In this document: positions 9,084 through 17,885 of the stretch, one piece after another
Layout of the letters: every line of letters starts with the position of its first letter
How positions within the stretch are numbered: position 1 is the first letter of the stretch
Origin: an uncultured Bacteroidales bacterium
GTDB lineage: Bacteria > Bacteroidota > Bacteroidia > Bacteroidales > Muribaculaceae
Direction: 5' to 3'
Length of the DNA: 63,684 nucleotides
NCBI GenBank assembly: GCA_902792895.1
Contig: CADBBK010000023.1
Location: 1 to 63,684 of the forward strand
Notes under the pieces: generated by a model
What the model was told of the DNA's origin: nothing
Databases searched by the model: none
What the model saw: the letters and a program-made list of their open reading frames with translations, nothing else
Position numbers and translations under genes: made by a program

Positions 9084-9854
9084 ATGGGTAAACGCCAAGT
9101 CCCCACAAAACCCGACTACATCAAGTGGCTGCTCCTCGCCGGAGTGGTTGCACTTGTTGTGGCGCTTGGCTGGTTTGTGCTACGCAACTATATCTTGCCG
9201 CACTCGGTGACGGTGGACCGTTTCCGCTACCCGATTGCCGGCATTGATGTGTCCAAGCACAACGGCGTCATCGACTTTGCTCAGGTGGCGGCCGATGATT
9301 ACCAGTTTGCCTTCATCAAGGCCAGCGAGGGTAAGACCTACAAGGACGACGCGTTTGACCACAACTACCGCGGGGCCCGTGAAGCAGGCCTCAAGGTGGG
9401 AGCCTACCACTTTTTCCGCAAGAACCGCACTGGCCAGGAGCAGGCCGACAACCTGCTGGCCGTGATTCGGGGCAAGAAGCTCGACTTGCCCGTGGTTATC
9501 GACCTCGAGGATGACTGGGGCAACGGCGCCACCGTGGACCGCCAGACCACCCTGCAACGCGTCATGGAGATGGTCAAGTGCCTCAAGGACAATGGCTATC
9601 GTGTGATGATTTACACCAACCTCGATGGCTATGGCAAGTACTACAAGAATATCCTGGGCGACTGCGACCTGTGGCTCTGCTCGTTTAACAGCCCTGACCT
9701 GATGCAGCACACGGGGCAACGCATGCAGCAGTACAGCCATGAGGGCCGTGTCGCCGGTGTTGACGGTGACGTGGACCTCAACGTGTTTGTGGGTGACAAG
9801 AGCGAGTGGCAGCGGTACCTTGATGAACAGCAACAATTGACCGATAACCAATAA
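9084..9854 (+). CDS. GH25 family lysozyme (N-acetylmuramidase)
   Basis: A 256-residue protein with one N-terminal membrane anchor or uncleaved signal (about 16-35) and a GH25 catalytic domain (about 50-245). Visible GH25 motifs are GIDVSKHNG, AFIKASEG, GAYHFF and the acidic pair in VVIDLEDD. GH25 enzymes hydrolyse the beta-1,4 bond between N-acetylmuramic acid and N-acetylglucosamine in peptidoglycan. The anchor suggests that it acts at the periplasmic face of the inner membrane. It lies 14 bases after the TM2 gene and 16 bases before a secreted protein of unknown function. Confidence 0.9.
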   Translation: MGKRQVPTKPDYIKWLLLAGVVALVVALGWFVLRNYILPHSVTVDRFRYPIAGIDVSKHNGVIDFAQVAADDYQFAFIKASEGKTYKDDAFDHNYRGAREAGLKVGAYHFFRKNRTGQEQADNLLAVIRGKKLDLPVVIDLEDDWGNGATVDRQTTLQRVMEMVKCLKDNGYRVMIYTNLDGYGKYYKNILGDCDLWLCSFNSPDLMQHTGQRMQQYSHEGRVAGVDGDVDLNVFVGDKSEWQRYLDEQQQLTDNQ

Positions 9855-9870
9855 TTCATCCATCAGCGCA

Positions 9871-10476
9871 ATGAAGAGAACCATCCGACTCATAGCTCCA
9901 CTGATTGTCCTGCTCATGATGGCCACATGGGCTGCCGATGCTGCAGCGACGGTCTATAACTGGAGCCGCTACGACCTGTCGTTTGAGACTCCCGACGACG
10001 GCTTCGTGGTCTTTAACAGCCCGACACGCTTCGAGGTCCAGTGGGAGGACATGGTCATGACCGTGCAACTCTACAGCCAGGACAAGGGCGACGAGAAGAA
10101 GATGCTCACCGAGAACCTGCAGCGCAAGGCCTTGGGCTACAACATGTATGACCTGCACGACGGCAAGATTAAGGTCAAAGGCTTCAAGAAGACCTACAGC
10201 ATCGACGGCACCATGCCTGACGGGTCGCGCGCCATCATTGCCGACCTGGTGAGCAAGCACCAGAACCTCATCATCGAGATCACCGTGGTCTACCTCTACG
10301 GCAACCGCGAGACTGTCGAGGACATGATCAAGAGCTTTGCCGAGAACAAGCAACAAAAGCCCAACCATGAGCGCAAGCGCCAAAAGGTGCAGACCAAGGA
10401 GAAAGCCAAGAGTCAGGACAAGAAAAAGCAGCCCGAGCAGCGTCCTGCCCGCAACGAGAAACTCTATGACGCCTAA
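9871..10476 (+). CDS. secreted protein of unknown function, charged C-terminus
   Basis: A 201-residue protein that I do not recognise. A signal peptide covers about residues 1-25. A mixed alpha/beta region (about 28-160) follows, and the last 45 residues are rich in Lys, Gln and Arg, as in a disordered basic tail. The gene sits 16 bases after the GH25 gene and 27 bases before the DUF3078 gene, so it probably belongs to a cell-envelope operon. Confidence 0.75.
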   Translation: MKRTIRLIAPLIVLLMMATWAADAAATVYNWSRYDLSFETPDDGFVVFNSPTRFEVQWEDMVMTVQLYSQDKGDEKKMLTENLQRKALGYNMYDLHDGKIKVKGFKKTYSIDGTMPDGSRAIIADLVSKHQNLIIEITVVYLYGNRETVEDMIKSFAENKQQKPNHERKRQKVQTKEKAKSQDKKKQPEQRPARNEKLYDA

Positions 10477-10503
10477 CACTTAACCTCTAAACTCCAGATA
10501 ACA

Positions 10504-11757
10504 ATGAAAAAAATCACTACACTCAACATCTGCCTGGCACTTGCCGCACTCGTGGCTGTGTGCCCGGTCGCCCGCGCTGCCGATGACGAGCAGACGCAGG
10601 CTGTGCAACCCAGCATGTTGTATGTGCCACTGGTCTATGACCACTATGTGGGCGAGGCCGATGCACACCCGATGACGCCAACCGCCAAGGACGGGCTCTA
10701 CAGCCTGGATGCCGGTGACGAGTGGTTGCAAGAGGCCATGAACAACTCTTCGCGCACCCGCCAGACGCGCCAGCGCGCGATGATCGAGAATCCTCAACTC
10801 GTGGCCTATAATGCCGAGACGCTGCCTGCCGCTCCCCCCGAGGGTGTCATTCCCGCCGACCCGCGCAGCGCCATGCTGACCATCGGCCAGACCCAGTTCG
10901 CCGTCGAGGATGTCACGCCTCCCGATGCCCCTCTGCCCCCAGTCCACAACTGGCTGCACGTGTTCAACGCATCATTACAGTTCACCCAGGCTTACATCAG
11001 CGGCAACTGGTACCAGGGCGGTGAGAACAACCTGGCTCTGCTGGGTTCAGTGAACTGGAATTGCAACCTCAATCAGGACCTGCACCCCAACTGGCTGTTC
11101 AACAACGCCTTGTCCTACAAACTGGGTATCGCCACTACCCACGGCGACAGCATCCGCAAGTATCTCATCAACGAGGATAACTTCCTGTTCACCTCCCAGT
11201 TGGGTTACAAGGCCGTGAAACACTGGTACTACAGTGCCATGTTGCAGTTCACGACGCAGTTCCTCAACAATTACAAGGTCAACACCCGCAACAAGACGGC
11301 TGCTTTCCTCTCGCCCGCCGAATTGAACATCGGTCTCGGTATGACCTACAGCTACAAGAAGGCCGACGACCGCATGTTCACGCTGGCCATCGCCCCGCTG
11401 TCCTATAACCTGAAGTATTGCCGCAACATCACCGATATCGACCCCACGCGCTTCGGTATCCCTGCCGCCAAGCACAGCAAGAGCACCTTCGGTAGCAACT
11501 TCGAGGCCAAGTGGCTGTGGCGCTTTACCCCCAATGTGATGATTACCTCCAGGCTCTACATGTTCACCAACTACGAGTATGTGCAGGGCGATTGGGAGAA
11601 CACCCTCGACCTGTCCATCGGCAAGTATCTGACCACCCAGCTGTACACCCACCTGCGCTTTGACCGCTCGCGTCCCCGCGACAATGACTGGAATTACTGG
11701 CAGTTTAAGGAAATCCTCAGTCTGGGTATCGTCTACCGCTTTGCAACCGTGAACTGA
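10504..11757 (+). CDS. DUF3078 family outer-membrane protein
   Basis: A 417-residue protein with a signal peptide (about 1-24), a spacer, and from about residue 140 a DUF3078-type beta-barrel region. The hallmarks are aromatic-rich alternating strands such as NWLHVFNASLQFTQAYISG and NWYQGGENN, and the C-terminal run ending in VYRFATVN. The family is confined to Bacteroidota; its function is unestablished, but it is expected in the outer membrane. Confidence 0.85.
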   Translation: MKKITTLNICLALAALVAVCPVARAADDEQTQAVQPSMLYVPLVYDHYVGEADAHPMTPTAKDGLYSLDAGDEWLQEAMNNSSRTRQTRQRAMIENPQLVAYNAETLPAAPPEGVIPADPRSAMLTIGQTQFAVEDVTPPDAPLPPVHNWLHVFNASLQFTQAYISGNWYQGGENNLALLGSVNWNCNLNQDLHPNWLFNNALSYKLGIATTHGDSIRKYLINEDNFLFTSQLGYKAVKHWYYSAMLQFTTQFLNNYKVNTRNKTAAFLSPAELNIGLGMTYSYKKADDRMFTLAIAPLSYNLKYCRNITDIDPTRFGIPAAKHSKSTFGSNFEAKWLWRFTPNVMITSRLYMFTNYEYVQGDWENTLDLSIGKYLTTQLYTHLRFDRSRPRDNDWNYWQFKEILSLGIVYRFATVN

Positions 11758-11768
11758 TCTGCCCCGGC

Positions 11769-12371
11769 ATGTTCCGTCGATTACTGCTCATATCGCTCTT
11801 GGCCACCGTCACCCTGCTCCCGTTGATGGCGAAGTCGGGTAGTGGTGTGCCCAAGAAGTCGGTAGTGCTCGACGGACTCGACGTCGACTCGATGCGCACG
11901 CGCCTCGACGAGACCGACATGCAGCCGCTGGAGGGCATCTGGTATTACCCCAACGAGGAGATGACGCTGGGCATCGAGCGCTATCGCGGTCCGCACAATA
12001 TCGGATACCGCATCATCTTGCTCGATTCGCCCGACATCAACGACGTTCCCGGCACCGTCATCGGCTACATCGCCACCAGCGCTGTGGACGACAAGTACCA
12101 GTTGTGGCTCTACAGCCAGCGCGACCGCTTGACGCTGATCAAGCCGCTCGAGTGTGTGGCAACGCTGAACAAGACAGCGACCACGCTGACCTTTGACCCG
12201 CCACACTGGAAAATCAAGGTGCGCGTCAATGTCGCCCGGTTCCTGCCCACGCTGTTCAACGGCATCAGCATCATCCCCGAGCGTGTCGAGGAACGGTTGC
12301 CGATAGGCTTCCGCAAGATTTATCCCGAGGGAGGCGATGGCGCCCCGTTTAACCGCATACGTTACCTGTGA
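11769..12371 (+). CDS. secreted protein of unknown function
   Basis: A 200-residue protein with a signal peptide (about 1-21). The mature part contains the sequence LEGIWYYPNEEMTLGIERY, which resembles the start of a lipocalin-like beta-barrel fold, though the match is weak. The stop codon TGA overlaps the ATG of the next gene by one base (12371). That fits translational coupling. Confidence 0.75.
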   Translation: MFRRLLLISLLATVTLLPLMAKSGSGVPKKSVVLDGLDVDSMRTRLDETDMQPLEGIWYYPNEEMTLGIERYRGPHNIGYRIILLDSPDINDVPGTVIGYIATSAVDDKYQLWLYSQRDRLTLIKPLECVATLNKTATTLTFDPPHWKIKVRVNVARFLPTLFNGISIIPERVEERLPIGFRKIYPEGGDGAPFNRIRYL

Positions 12372-12883
12372 TGAAACGTGGAATTAACCATATTTTAACA
12401 CTTCCGACCCTGCTGTCGGCATTGCTGATACTGCTGTGTGTCAGTACCTTGGATGCACGCACGCGCACCACGCGCAAAAACCTGCGTTCCACCGAGGTTC
12501 CCGTGGCAGTCATTGAGCAGGACGATTCGTTGCTGCCCGACAGCCTTGAGGCCATCGATCCCCATGCGGTGACGCTCAAGGGCTACGGCAAGCGTGCCAG
12601 CGACAGCAAGGAGTCTTTCTTCATCACCAACAACACGCGCCATCGCATGAGCGCGGTCAGGCTGCTGTTGCGTTACACGACCATGAACGGCGAGTTGCTC
12701 ACGCAGCGCGCAGTCACGGTGCCGGTGAGTCTCAAGCCCGGCGAGACCAAGTTGGTGAGCGTCAAGTCCTTTGACGTGCAGCGGCAGTTCTACTATTATG
12801 CCGGTCCGCAGCCGCGCAAGCAGGCCACGCCGTTCCAGGTGGCCTTCAGGCTCACGGGCTACGACATCCCGGTGGGCAACTGA
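12371..12883 (+). CDS. secreted or anchored protein of unknown function
   Basis: The 170-residue product begins with a hydrophobic signal segment (about 8-27). The C-terminal half has alternating hydrophobic strands (RHRMSAVRLLLRYTTMNGE, TVPVSLKPGETKLVSVKSF), which suggests an Ig-like or FxLYD-type beta domain. I chose the ATG at 12371, which overlaps the upstream stop, over an in-frame GTG three bases earlier. It closes the cluster that starts at the TM2 gene. Confidence 0.75.
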   Translation: MKRGINHILTLPTLLSALLILLCVSTLDARTRTTRKNLRSTEVPVAVIEQDDSLLPDSLEAIDPHAVTLKGYGKRASDSKESFFITNNTRHRMSAVRLLLRYTTMNGELLTQRAVTVPVSLKPGETKLVSVKSFDVQRQFYYYAGPQPRKQATPFQVAFRLTGYDIPVGN

Positions 12884-12931
12884 CAAGAAACAACTTCAAT
12901 AACCATATCAAACATCAAATCAACAAGAAAA

Positions 12932-14611
12932 ATGAAACATCTGTCAATTCAACTGTTATCGGCTGCTGTGCTGGCGTTCATGAGCTGGGCCACAGCCGAT
13001 GCTTGCACCAACCTGCTGGTAGGCAAGAATGCCAGTGCCGATGGCTCGACCATCATCACCTATGCTGCCGACAGCCACACCTTGTACGGTGACCTGCAGT
13101 ACCTGCCCGCTGCCGACCATGCTCCCGGCGCGATGCGCCAAATCGTCGATTGGGACAGCGGAAAGCGCCTGGGTGCCATCCCCGAGGTGCCTCACACCTA
13201 TGCCGTCGTGGGCAACATGAACGAACACCAGGTGACCATCGCCGAGAGTACTTGGGGTGGCCGCGAGGAACTCTGGGATACCACGGGCAACTCCATCATT
13301 GACTACGGTAGCCTGATGTACATCGCCCTGCAGCGCTCACGCACTGCCCGCGAGGCCATCAAGTGGATGACCGACCTGGTAGCCAAGTACGGCTATGCCA
13401 GCGAGGGTGAGTCGTTCTCAATCGGTGATCCCAACGAGATTTGGATCATGGACATGATCGGTAAGGGTCCTGGTGAAATCGGTGCCGTTTGGGTAGCCAT
13501 CCGCATTCCCGACGACTGCATCGCCGGCCATGCCAACAATCCCCGCATCTGGAAGTTTGACATGAAGGACAAGAAGAACGTCATGTACAGCAAGGACGTC
13601 GTCTCGTTTGCCAAGAAGAAAGGCCTGTATAGCGGCAAGGATGCCGACTTCGCCTTCGCTCCTGTTTATCAGAAGTTTGATGCCGGTGCGCTGCGCGGCT
13701 GTGATGCCCGCGTGTGGAGCTATTTCAACCGTTTCCACAAGGGTATGGATGCCTATCTGCCTTTTATCTACGGCAAGACAAGGGCTGATGCCGACGTGAT
13801 GCCGCTTTACGTCAAGCCCGACCGCAAGGTCAGCGTGCGCGACATGCAGCAGATGATGCGTGACCACTTCGAGGGCACCCCGTTCGACATGACCGTCGAT
13901 CCCGGTGCTACCACTGCCTATGGTGTGCCTTACCGTTGGCGCCCCATGGACTTTGAGGTGGACGGCGTGAAGTACAGCCAGGAGCGTGCCATCGCCACCC
14001 AGCAGACCGGTTGGGTATTTGCCGCACAGATGCGTTCATGGCTGCCCGACGAGGTGGGCGGCTGTTTCTGGTTCGGTGTCGATGATGCCAACACCGCAGT
14101 GTTTGTGCCCATGTACTGCTGCATCACCCAGGTGCCTGAGAGCTACCGCCAGGGCAAGGCCGACATGTACACCCTGGACTGGGATTGCGCTTTCTGGGTT
14201 AACAACTGGGTGGCTAACCAGGCCTATGCCCGTTATTCCCAGATGATTGGCGACATCCGCAAGGTGCAGGGTGCCATCGAGGACAACTTTGCCAAGCAGC
14301 AGTCAGTCATCGAGGCTCAGGCCACGTCGTTGCTCACCACCGACCGTGATGCCGCTGTCCGCCTGCTGACCAACTATTCGGTCAACGCCGGCCAGGATGC
14401 CACCGCCCGCTACAAGAAGCTGGGCGAGTACCTGTTCGTCAAGTACCTCGACGGCAACATCAAGAAGGAGAAGGACGGCAAGTTCCTGCGCAACGAGTGG
14501 GGCACGCCGGCATCTCCCAACTATGGCGGCTACACCCAGGAGTACTACGACATGCTCATCAAGGGCCCCAATGGCGGTGACCGTCTGAAAGTCGTGGAGC
14601 CCGAGTGGTAA
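12932..14611 (+). CDS. C69 family dipeptidase
   Basis: A 559-residue peptidase of family C69 (PepD-like). The signal peptide ends at about residue 24 and exposes Cys25 in ACTNLLVGKNASADGST, the autoprocessed N-terminal nucleophile typical of this Ntn-hydrolase family. The following NLLVG and DGSTIIT motifs also match. It probably hydrolyses dipeptides in the periplasm. A strong terminator follows, so it likely closes its transcript. Confidence 0.9.
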   Translation: MKHLSIQLLSAAVLAFMSWATADACTNLLVGKNASADGSTIITYAADSHTLYGDLQYLPAADHAPGAMRQIVDWDSGKRLGAIPEVPHTYAVVGNMNEHQVTIAESTWGGREELWDTTGNSIIDYGSLMYIALQRSRTAREAIKWMTDLVAKYGYASEGESFSIGDPNEIWIMDMIGKGPGEIGAVWVAIRIPDDCIAGHANNPRIWKFDMKDKKNVMYSKDVVSFAKKKGLYSGKDADFAFAPVYQKFDAGALRGCDARVWSYFNRFHKGMDAYLPFIYGKTRADADVMPLYVKPDRKVSVRDMQQMMRDHFEGTPFDMTVDPGATTAYGVPYRWRPMDFEVDGVKYSQERAIATQQTGWVFAAQMRSWLPDEVGGCFWFGVDDANTAVFVPMYCCITQVPESYRQGKADMYTLDWDCAFWVNNWVANQAYARYSQMIGDIRKVQGAIEDNFAKQQSVIEAQATSLLTTDRDAAVRLLTNYSVNAGQDATARYKKLGEYLFVKYLDGNIKKEKDGKFLRNEWGTPASPNYGGYTQEYYDMLIKGPNGGDRLKVVEPEW

Positions 14612-14663
14612 TCACGCATCGCCATTAGCCGTCGGCACTGCTGACGGAGGCCACAAATAAAAG

Positions 14664-14694
14664 CCTCGCCGATATCCCATCGGCGAGGTTTTTT
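14664..14694 (+). terminator. intrinsic terminator after the C69 dipeptidase
   Basis: A 10-bp perfect stem (CCTCGCCGAT with ATCGGCGAGG) with a 5-base loop is followed by TTTTTT. The rest of the 310-base gap to 14921 is AT-rich and holds only a promoter at its end. Confidence 0.85.
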
Positions 14695-14892
14695 GAGTTT
14701 CTGTTTACTTACTATCGTGTAATTAGATTTATCAACTAATAACTAATTCGCTTGTTTACTGATGCAAAATTACTACCGTCAGCATGGACGGGCAATCGCA
14801 ATAATTGGCCATTTTGTGGCAAAACCATCATCAAAATAGGGGATTTTGGAAAAAACACGGCCAATCAATGCACCGTTTTTCAAGATTCTTAC

Positions 14893-14900
14893 TAATTTTG
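14893..14900 (+). promoter_or_regulatory. -7 box TAATTTTG for the TraB/GumN gene
   Basis: TAATTTTG matches the TAnnTTTG consensus and lies about 22 bases upstream of the first possible start codon. Confidence 0.5.
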
Positions 14901-14921
14901 TGATAGTAAATCAACCATACA

Positions 14922-15809
14922 ATGACTATGAAAAGAATATCCCTCATTCTTGCCCTCGTGCTGCTCGCAGTGGCCGCACAGGCTCAACTCTTGTGGAAAG
15001 TAACAGGTAACGGCTTGGGCCGCCCCAGTTATATCCTTGGCACCCATCACATGGCTCCCTCGACGATGATCGACCAGATTAAGGGTATCGACCAGGCCAT
15101 CAGCGGCTGTGACATCGTTGTGGGCGAGGTAGAGAAGGACAGCCTCACCAGCCCCGAGGTGCAGGCTCGCATGGCGCAGGACATGATTGCGCCGCCCGAC
15201 AGCACCCTCGACAAGTTGCTCAACTCCCAGGAGTATGCTATCGTGGAGAAGGTCTTCAACAAGTACTTCGGCACCATGGGCGTGAAACTGAGCCAGATGA
15301 AGAGTTTCAAGCCCAGCGCCATCAGCACCCAGATGCAGGCGATGCAGTCCATCAAGTATTTCCCTAACTATGATACCAACAACCTCATCGACATCGCCGT
15401 TCAGGCACGTGCCAATGATGCCGGCCGCCCCTCGGCAGGACTCGAGACTGTTCAAGAGCAGATCGACCTGCTGTTCAATGGCCCCTTGAGGGAACAGGCC
15501 GAAGGACTGGTCGAGGCCTGCAAGCAGGACGAATTTTTCCAGGCGCAGTCAGTGGCGCTTGCCGATGCCTATATGTCGCAGAATCTGGATAAGATTTATC
15601 AAGTGATGACCGATGCCACGATGGGCAGCAGTGAGGAGTCGATGGAGGCCTTCATCTATAGCCGCAACCGTGCGTGGGCTGCCAAGCTCAAGACGATGAT
15701 GCCCGAGCGTGCATGCCTTGTGTGCGTCGGTGCAGGCCATCTGCCTGGTGTTCAGGGGCTGTTGCAGCTGCTGCGCAACGAGGGCTATACTGTTGAGCCC
15801 GTGCAGTGA
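14922..15809 (+). CDS. TraB/GumN family protein
   Basis: A 295-residue protein (293 from the ATG at 14928) with a signal peptide ending near AQAQ. The TraB/GumN family motif GTHHMAP appears near residue 40, and the second conserved motif, a glycine-rich GAGHLPG, appears near the C-terminus. These resemble metal-dependent Tiki-type protease motifs, but bacterial members remain largely uncharacterised. It has its own promoter and terminator. Confidence 0.88.
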   Translation: MTMKRISLILALVLLAVAAQAQLLWKVTGNGLGRPSYILGTHHMAPSTMIDQIKGIDQAISGCDIVVGEVEKDSLTSPEVQARMAQDMIAPPDSTLDKLLNSQEYAIVEKVFNKYFGTMGVKLSQMKSFKPSAISTQMQAMQSIKYFPNYDTNNLIDIAVQARANDAGRPSAGLETVQEQIDLLFNGPLREQAEGLVEACKQDEFFQAQSVALADAYMSQNLDKIYQVMTDATMGSSEESMEAFIYSRNRAWAAKLKTMMPERACLVCVGAGHLPGVQGLLQLLRNEGYTVEPVQ

Positions 15810-15840
15810 GCCCGTGCTCAATATGTGCCTGATGAGCCAT

Positions 15841-15877
15841 AACCCTCTTGGAAATTGCTTCAAGAGGGTTATTTTTT
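15841..15877 (+). terminator. intrinsic terminator after the TraB/GumN gene
   Basis: The stem AACCCTCTTG with CAAGAGGGTT is followed by ATTTTTTG. Confidence 0.85.
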
Positions 15878-15908
15878 GTCACTTGTTGTGTAGATGACAA
15901 AAATGGTG

Positions 15909-15916
15909 TATCTTTG
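15909..15916 (+). promoter_or_regulatory. -7 box TATCTTTG for gldE
   Basis: TATCTTTG matches the consensus. Transcription from about 15922 gives a leader of about 24 bases before the TTG start at 15946. Confidence 0.55.
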
Positions 15917-15945
15917 TCGCATTATTCAACAAAAGTAGTTTTATT

Positions 15946-17301
15946 TTGGACCCTGACCCGTTATCGTGCCTTTTATCGGTACTCTGCACAGCGAGCGGAC
16001 ATCCGCTTGTCACATTCAACGCGCCCACCATGGGCAGCATCATTGCTATCATTGTCGCCGTGCTTGGACTCTTCCTCTCGGCATTCAACTCAGGCAGCGA
16101 GATTGCCTATTTCTCGTTGCGTGATGGTGACATTGACAACATCGAGGACAGCCACCGCCGTGAACGGGTAAAGGAACTGCTGGCTAATCCCGAGAAACTG
16201 TTGGCTACCATCCTGGTGGGCAACAACCTGGTCAATATCATGATTGCCATCGTGTTGAACTACGCGATGAACCAGATATTTGACTTCAACAGCACGGTAC
16301 TTGATTTCATCGTGCAGACGGTGATTCTGACGTTCCTGATTCTCCTCTTTGGCGAGGTGATTCCCAAACTATATGCCACCAACTTCAATGCCAAGTTCGC
16401 CGCGATGGCTTCAGCACCGCTCAAGGCGGCAGTCAAGTTGTTCTCGCCGTTGACGGCTGTGCTGGTGCGCAGCACGAGCCTGGTCAACAAGGTCGTCCCG
16501 ACCCAGACCGAGGAGGTTTCGGTCGATGACTTGACGCGAGCACTCGAGGTGAGCGAGGTCAAGAACCCCGACGAGAAGGAACTGCTCGAGGGCATTCTAT
16601 CGTTTGGTGACAAGACCGTGAGCGACATCATGCGGCCACGAGTCGATGTGGTGGATATCGACCAGGACGACACCTTCGACGAGGTGGTCCACAAGGTTAT
16701 CGAGACAGGTTACTCGCGTATGCCGGTCTATGAGGAGACGCCCGACAACATCAAGGGCATCCTCTATGCCAAGGACCTGCTGCCCTACATCGGGCACCGC
16801 GACAACACCTTCAAGTGGCAGACGCTCATGCGACCTGCCTACTTCGTGCCCGAGACGCGAATGCTCGACGACCTGCTCGAGGATTTCCGCCAGAAGAAGA
16901 TGCACATGGCCATCATCGTCGATGAGTACGGTTGTACCCAGGGTATTGCCACCCTCGAGGACGTGCTCGAGGAGATTGTGGGCGACATCGACGATGAGTA
17001 TGACACCGAGGAGAAGTTCTACAACCGCATCAGCAAGGATACCTGGCTGTTTGACGGCAAGACGCTGCTGAGCGACTTCGCGCGTGTGCTCGACATCGAC
17101 GAGGAGGAGTTGGGTGAGCATGCCGAGGAGGCTGAGACTATCGCCGGTTTCCTGCTTGATATCAAGGGTGAGTTCCTCAAGGAGAAAGAGGTCGTCAAGC
17201 ACGGCCGTTTCACCTTCACCGTGATGAAGGTTGTGAAATACCGCATCGCCAAAGTCAAAGTCACCCTCAGCGAAGCCGCAGCCGCAGTCTCAAAATCCTA
17301 G
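15946..17301 (+). CDS. gldE: GldE-like transporter-associated protein (CNNM/CorC family)
   Basis: A 451-residue membrane protein. An N-terminal CNNM (DUF21) domain with about four hydrophobic segments (about 28-165) is followed by a CBS-domain pair (about 210-330) and a C-terminal CorC/HlyC domain (about 345-430). This layout matches GldE, which is linked to gliding and the type IX machinery but also occurs in non-gliding Bacteroidota. I use a TTG start at 15946, giving MDPDPLS, which resembles GldE N-termini and fits the promoter; the ATG at 16030 is the alternative. A divalent-cation transport role is possible from the CNNM family. Confidence 0.85.
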   Translation: MDPDPLSCLLSVLCTASGHPLVTFNAPTMGSIIAIIVAVLGLFLSAFNSGSEIAYFSLRDGDIDNIEDSHRRERVKELLANPEKLLATILVGNNLVNIMIAIVLNYAMNQIFDFNSTVLDFIVQTVILTFLILLFGEVIPKLYATNFNAKFAAMASAPLKAAVKLFSPLTAVLVRSTSLVNKVVPTQTEEVSVDDLTRALEVSEVKNPDEKELLEGILSFGDKTVSDIMRPRVDVVDIDQDDTFDEVVHKVIETGYSRMPVYEETPDNIKGILYAKDLLPYIGHRDNTFKWQTLMRPAYFVPETRMLDDLLEDFRQKKMHMAIIVDEYGCTQGIATLEDVLEEIVGDIDDEYDTEEKFYNRISKDTWLFDGKTLLSDFARVLDIDEEELGEHAEEAETIAGFLLDIKGEFLKEKEVVKHGRFTFTVMKVVKYRIAKVKVTLSEAAAAVSKS

Positions 17302-17378
17302 TTCCCAGCACTACATCCTGTCGTTGGCACAGGATTTGCAGCGATAGTGGCAGTTATGGACCCATTATCTAGACGAAG

Positions 17379-17822
17379 ATGGCTGCAAACATGAATATCA
17401 ACCTCGACAATTACACTCAGTACTTCAACGACAGCAAGTTGTGGAAGAAACTCAAGAAGGTGGCTCACAAAGCTGGCCGCAAGGCCGTGTACTATGTGCT
17501 TGTGCTCTATTACGTCTCGCGTGACCCTGCTGTGCCCACCAGCCTTAAACTTAAGGTACTGGGTGCGCTGGGCTATTTCATCCTGCCCCTCGATTTCATT
17601 CCCGACGTGCTAGTCGGTCTGGGTTTCACCGATGACCTTGCGGCATTGGCTTGGGCCCTGTTCACGATGAAGAAGTACATCACCCCTGAGATAGAACGCA
17701 AAGCACGGGAGCGGCTACGCGAGTGGTTCGGCCCGGAGGAGGGCGAGGAGGCCGACCTGGTCATTCCGCACATCGACCCCAACGACCCTCGCATCATCGA
17801 CGTCGAGGCCGAGGAATACTGA
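17379..17822 (+). CDS. YkvA family protein (DUF1232)
   Basis: A 147-residue protein. The DUF1232 signature (LGYFILPLDFIPDVLVGLGF) spans about residues 66-85 and is followed by the expected TDDLAALAWA. The family contains small membrane-associated proteins of unknown function. The acidic C-terminus (about 117-147) is poorly conserved. It is convergent with the gene at 17886 across a shared terminator. Confidence 0.85.
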   Translation: MAANMNINLDNYTQYFNDSKLWKKLKKVAHKAGRKAVYYVLVLYYVSRDPAVPTSLKLKVLGALGYFILPLDFIPDVLVGLGFTDDLAALAWALFTMKKYITPEIERKARERLREWFGPEEGEEADLVIPHIDPNDPRIIDVEAEEY

Positions 17823-17829
17823 TAAAGAA

Positions 17830-17863
17830 AAAGGCTATAGAGGATTGCGCCTCTATAGCCTTT
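17830..17863. terminator. bidirectional terminator between convergent genes
   Basis: A 14-bp perfect stem (AAAGGCTATAGAGG with CCTCTATAGCCTTT) has a 6-base loop. A-rich sequence precedes it and T-rich sequence follows it, so it can work on both strands. Confidence 0.85.
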
Positions 17864-17885
17864 AAAGTTTCTGTTTGGTCAAGTC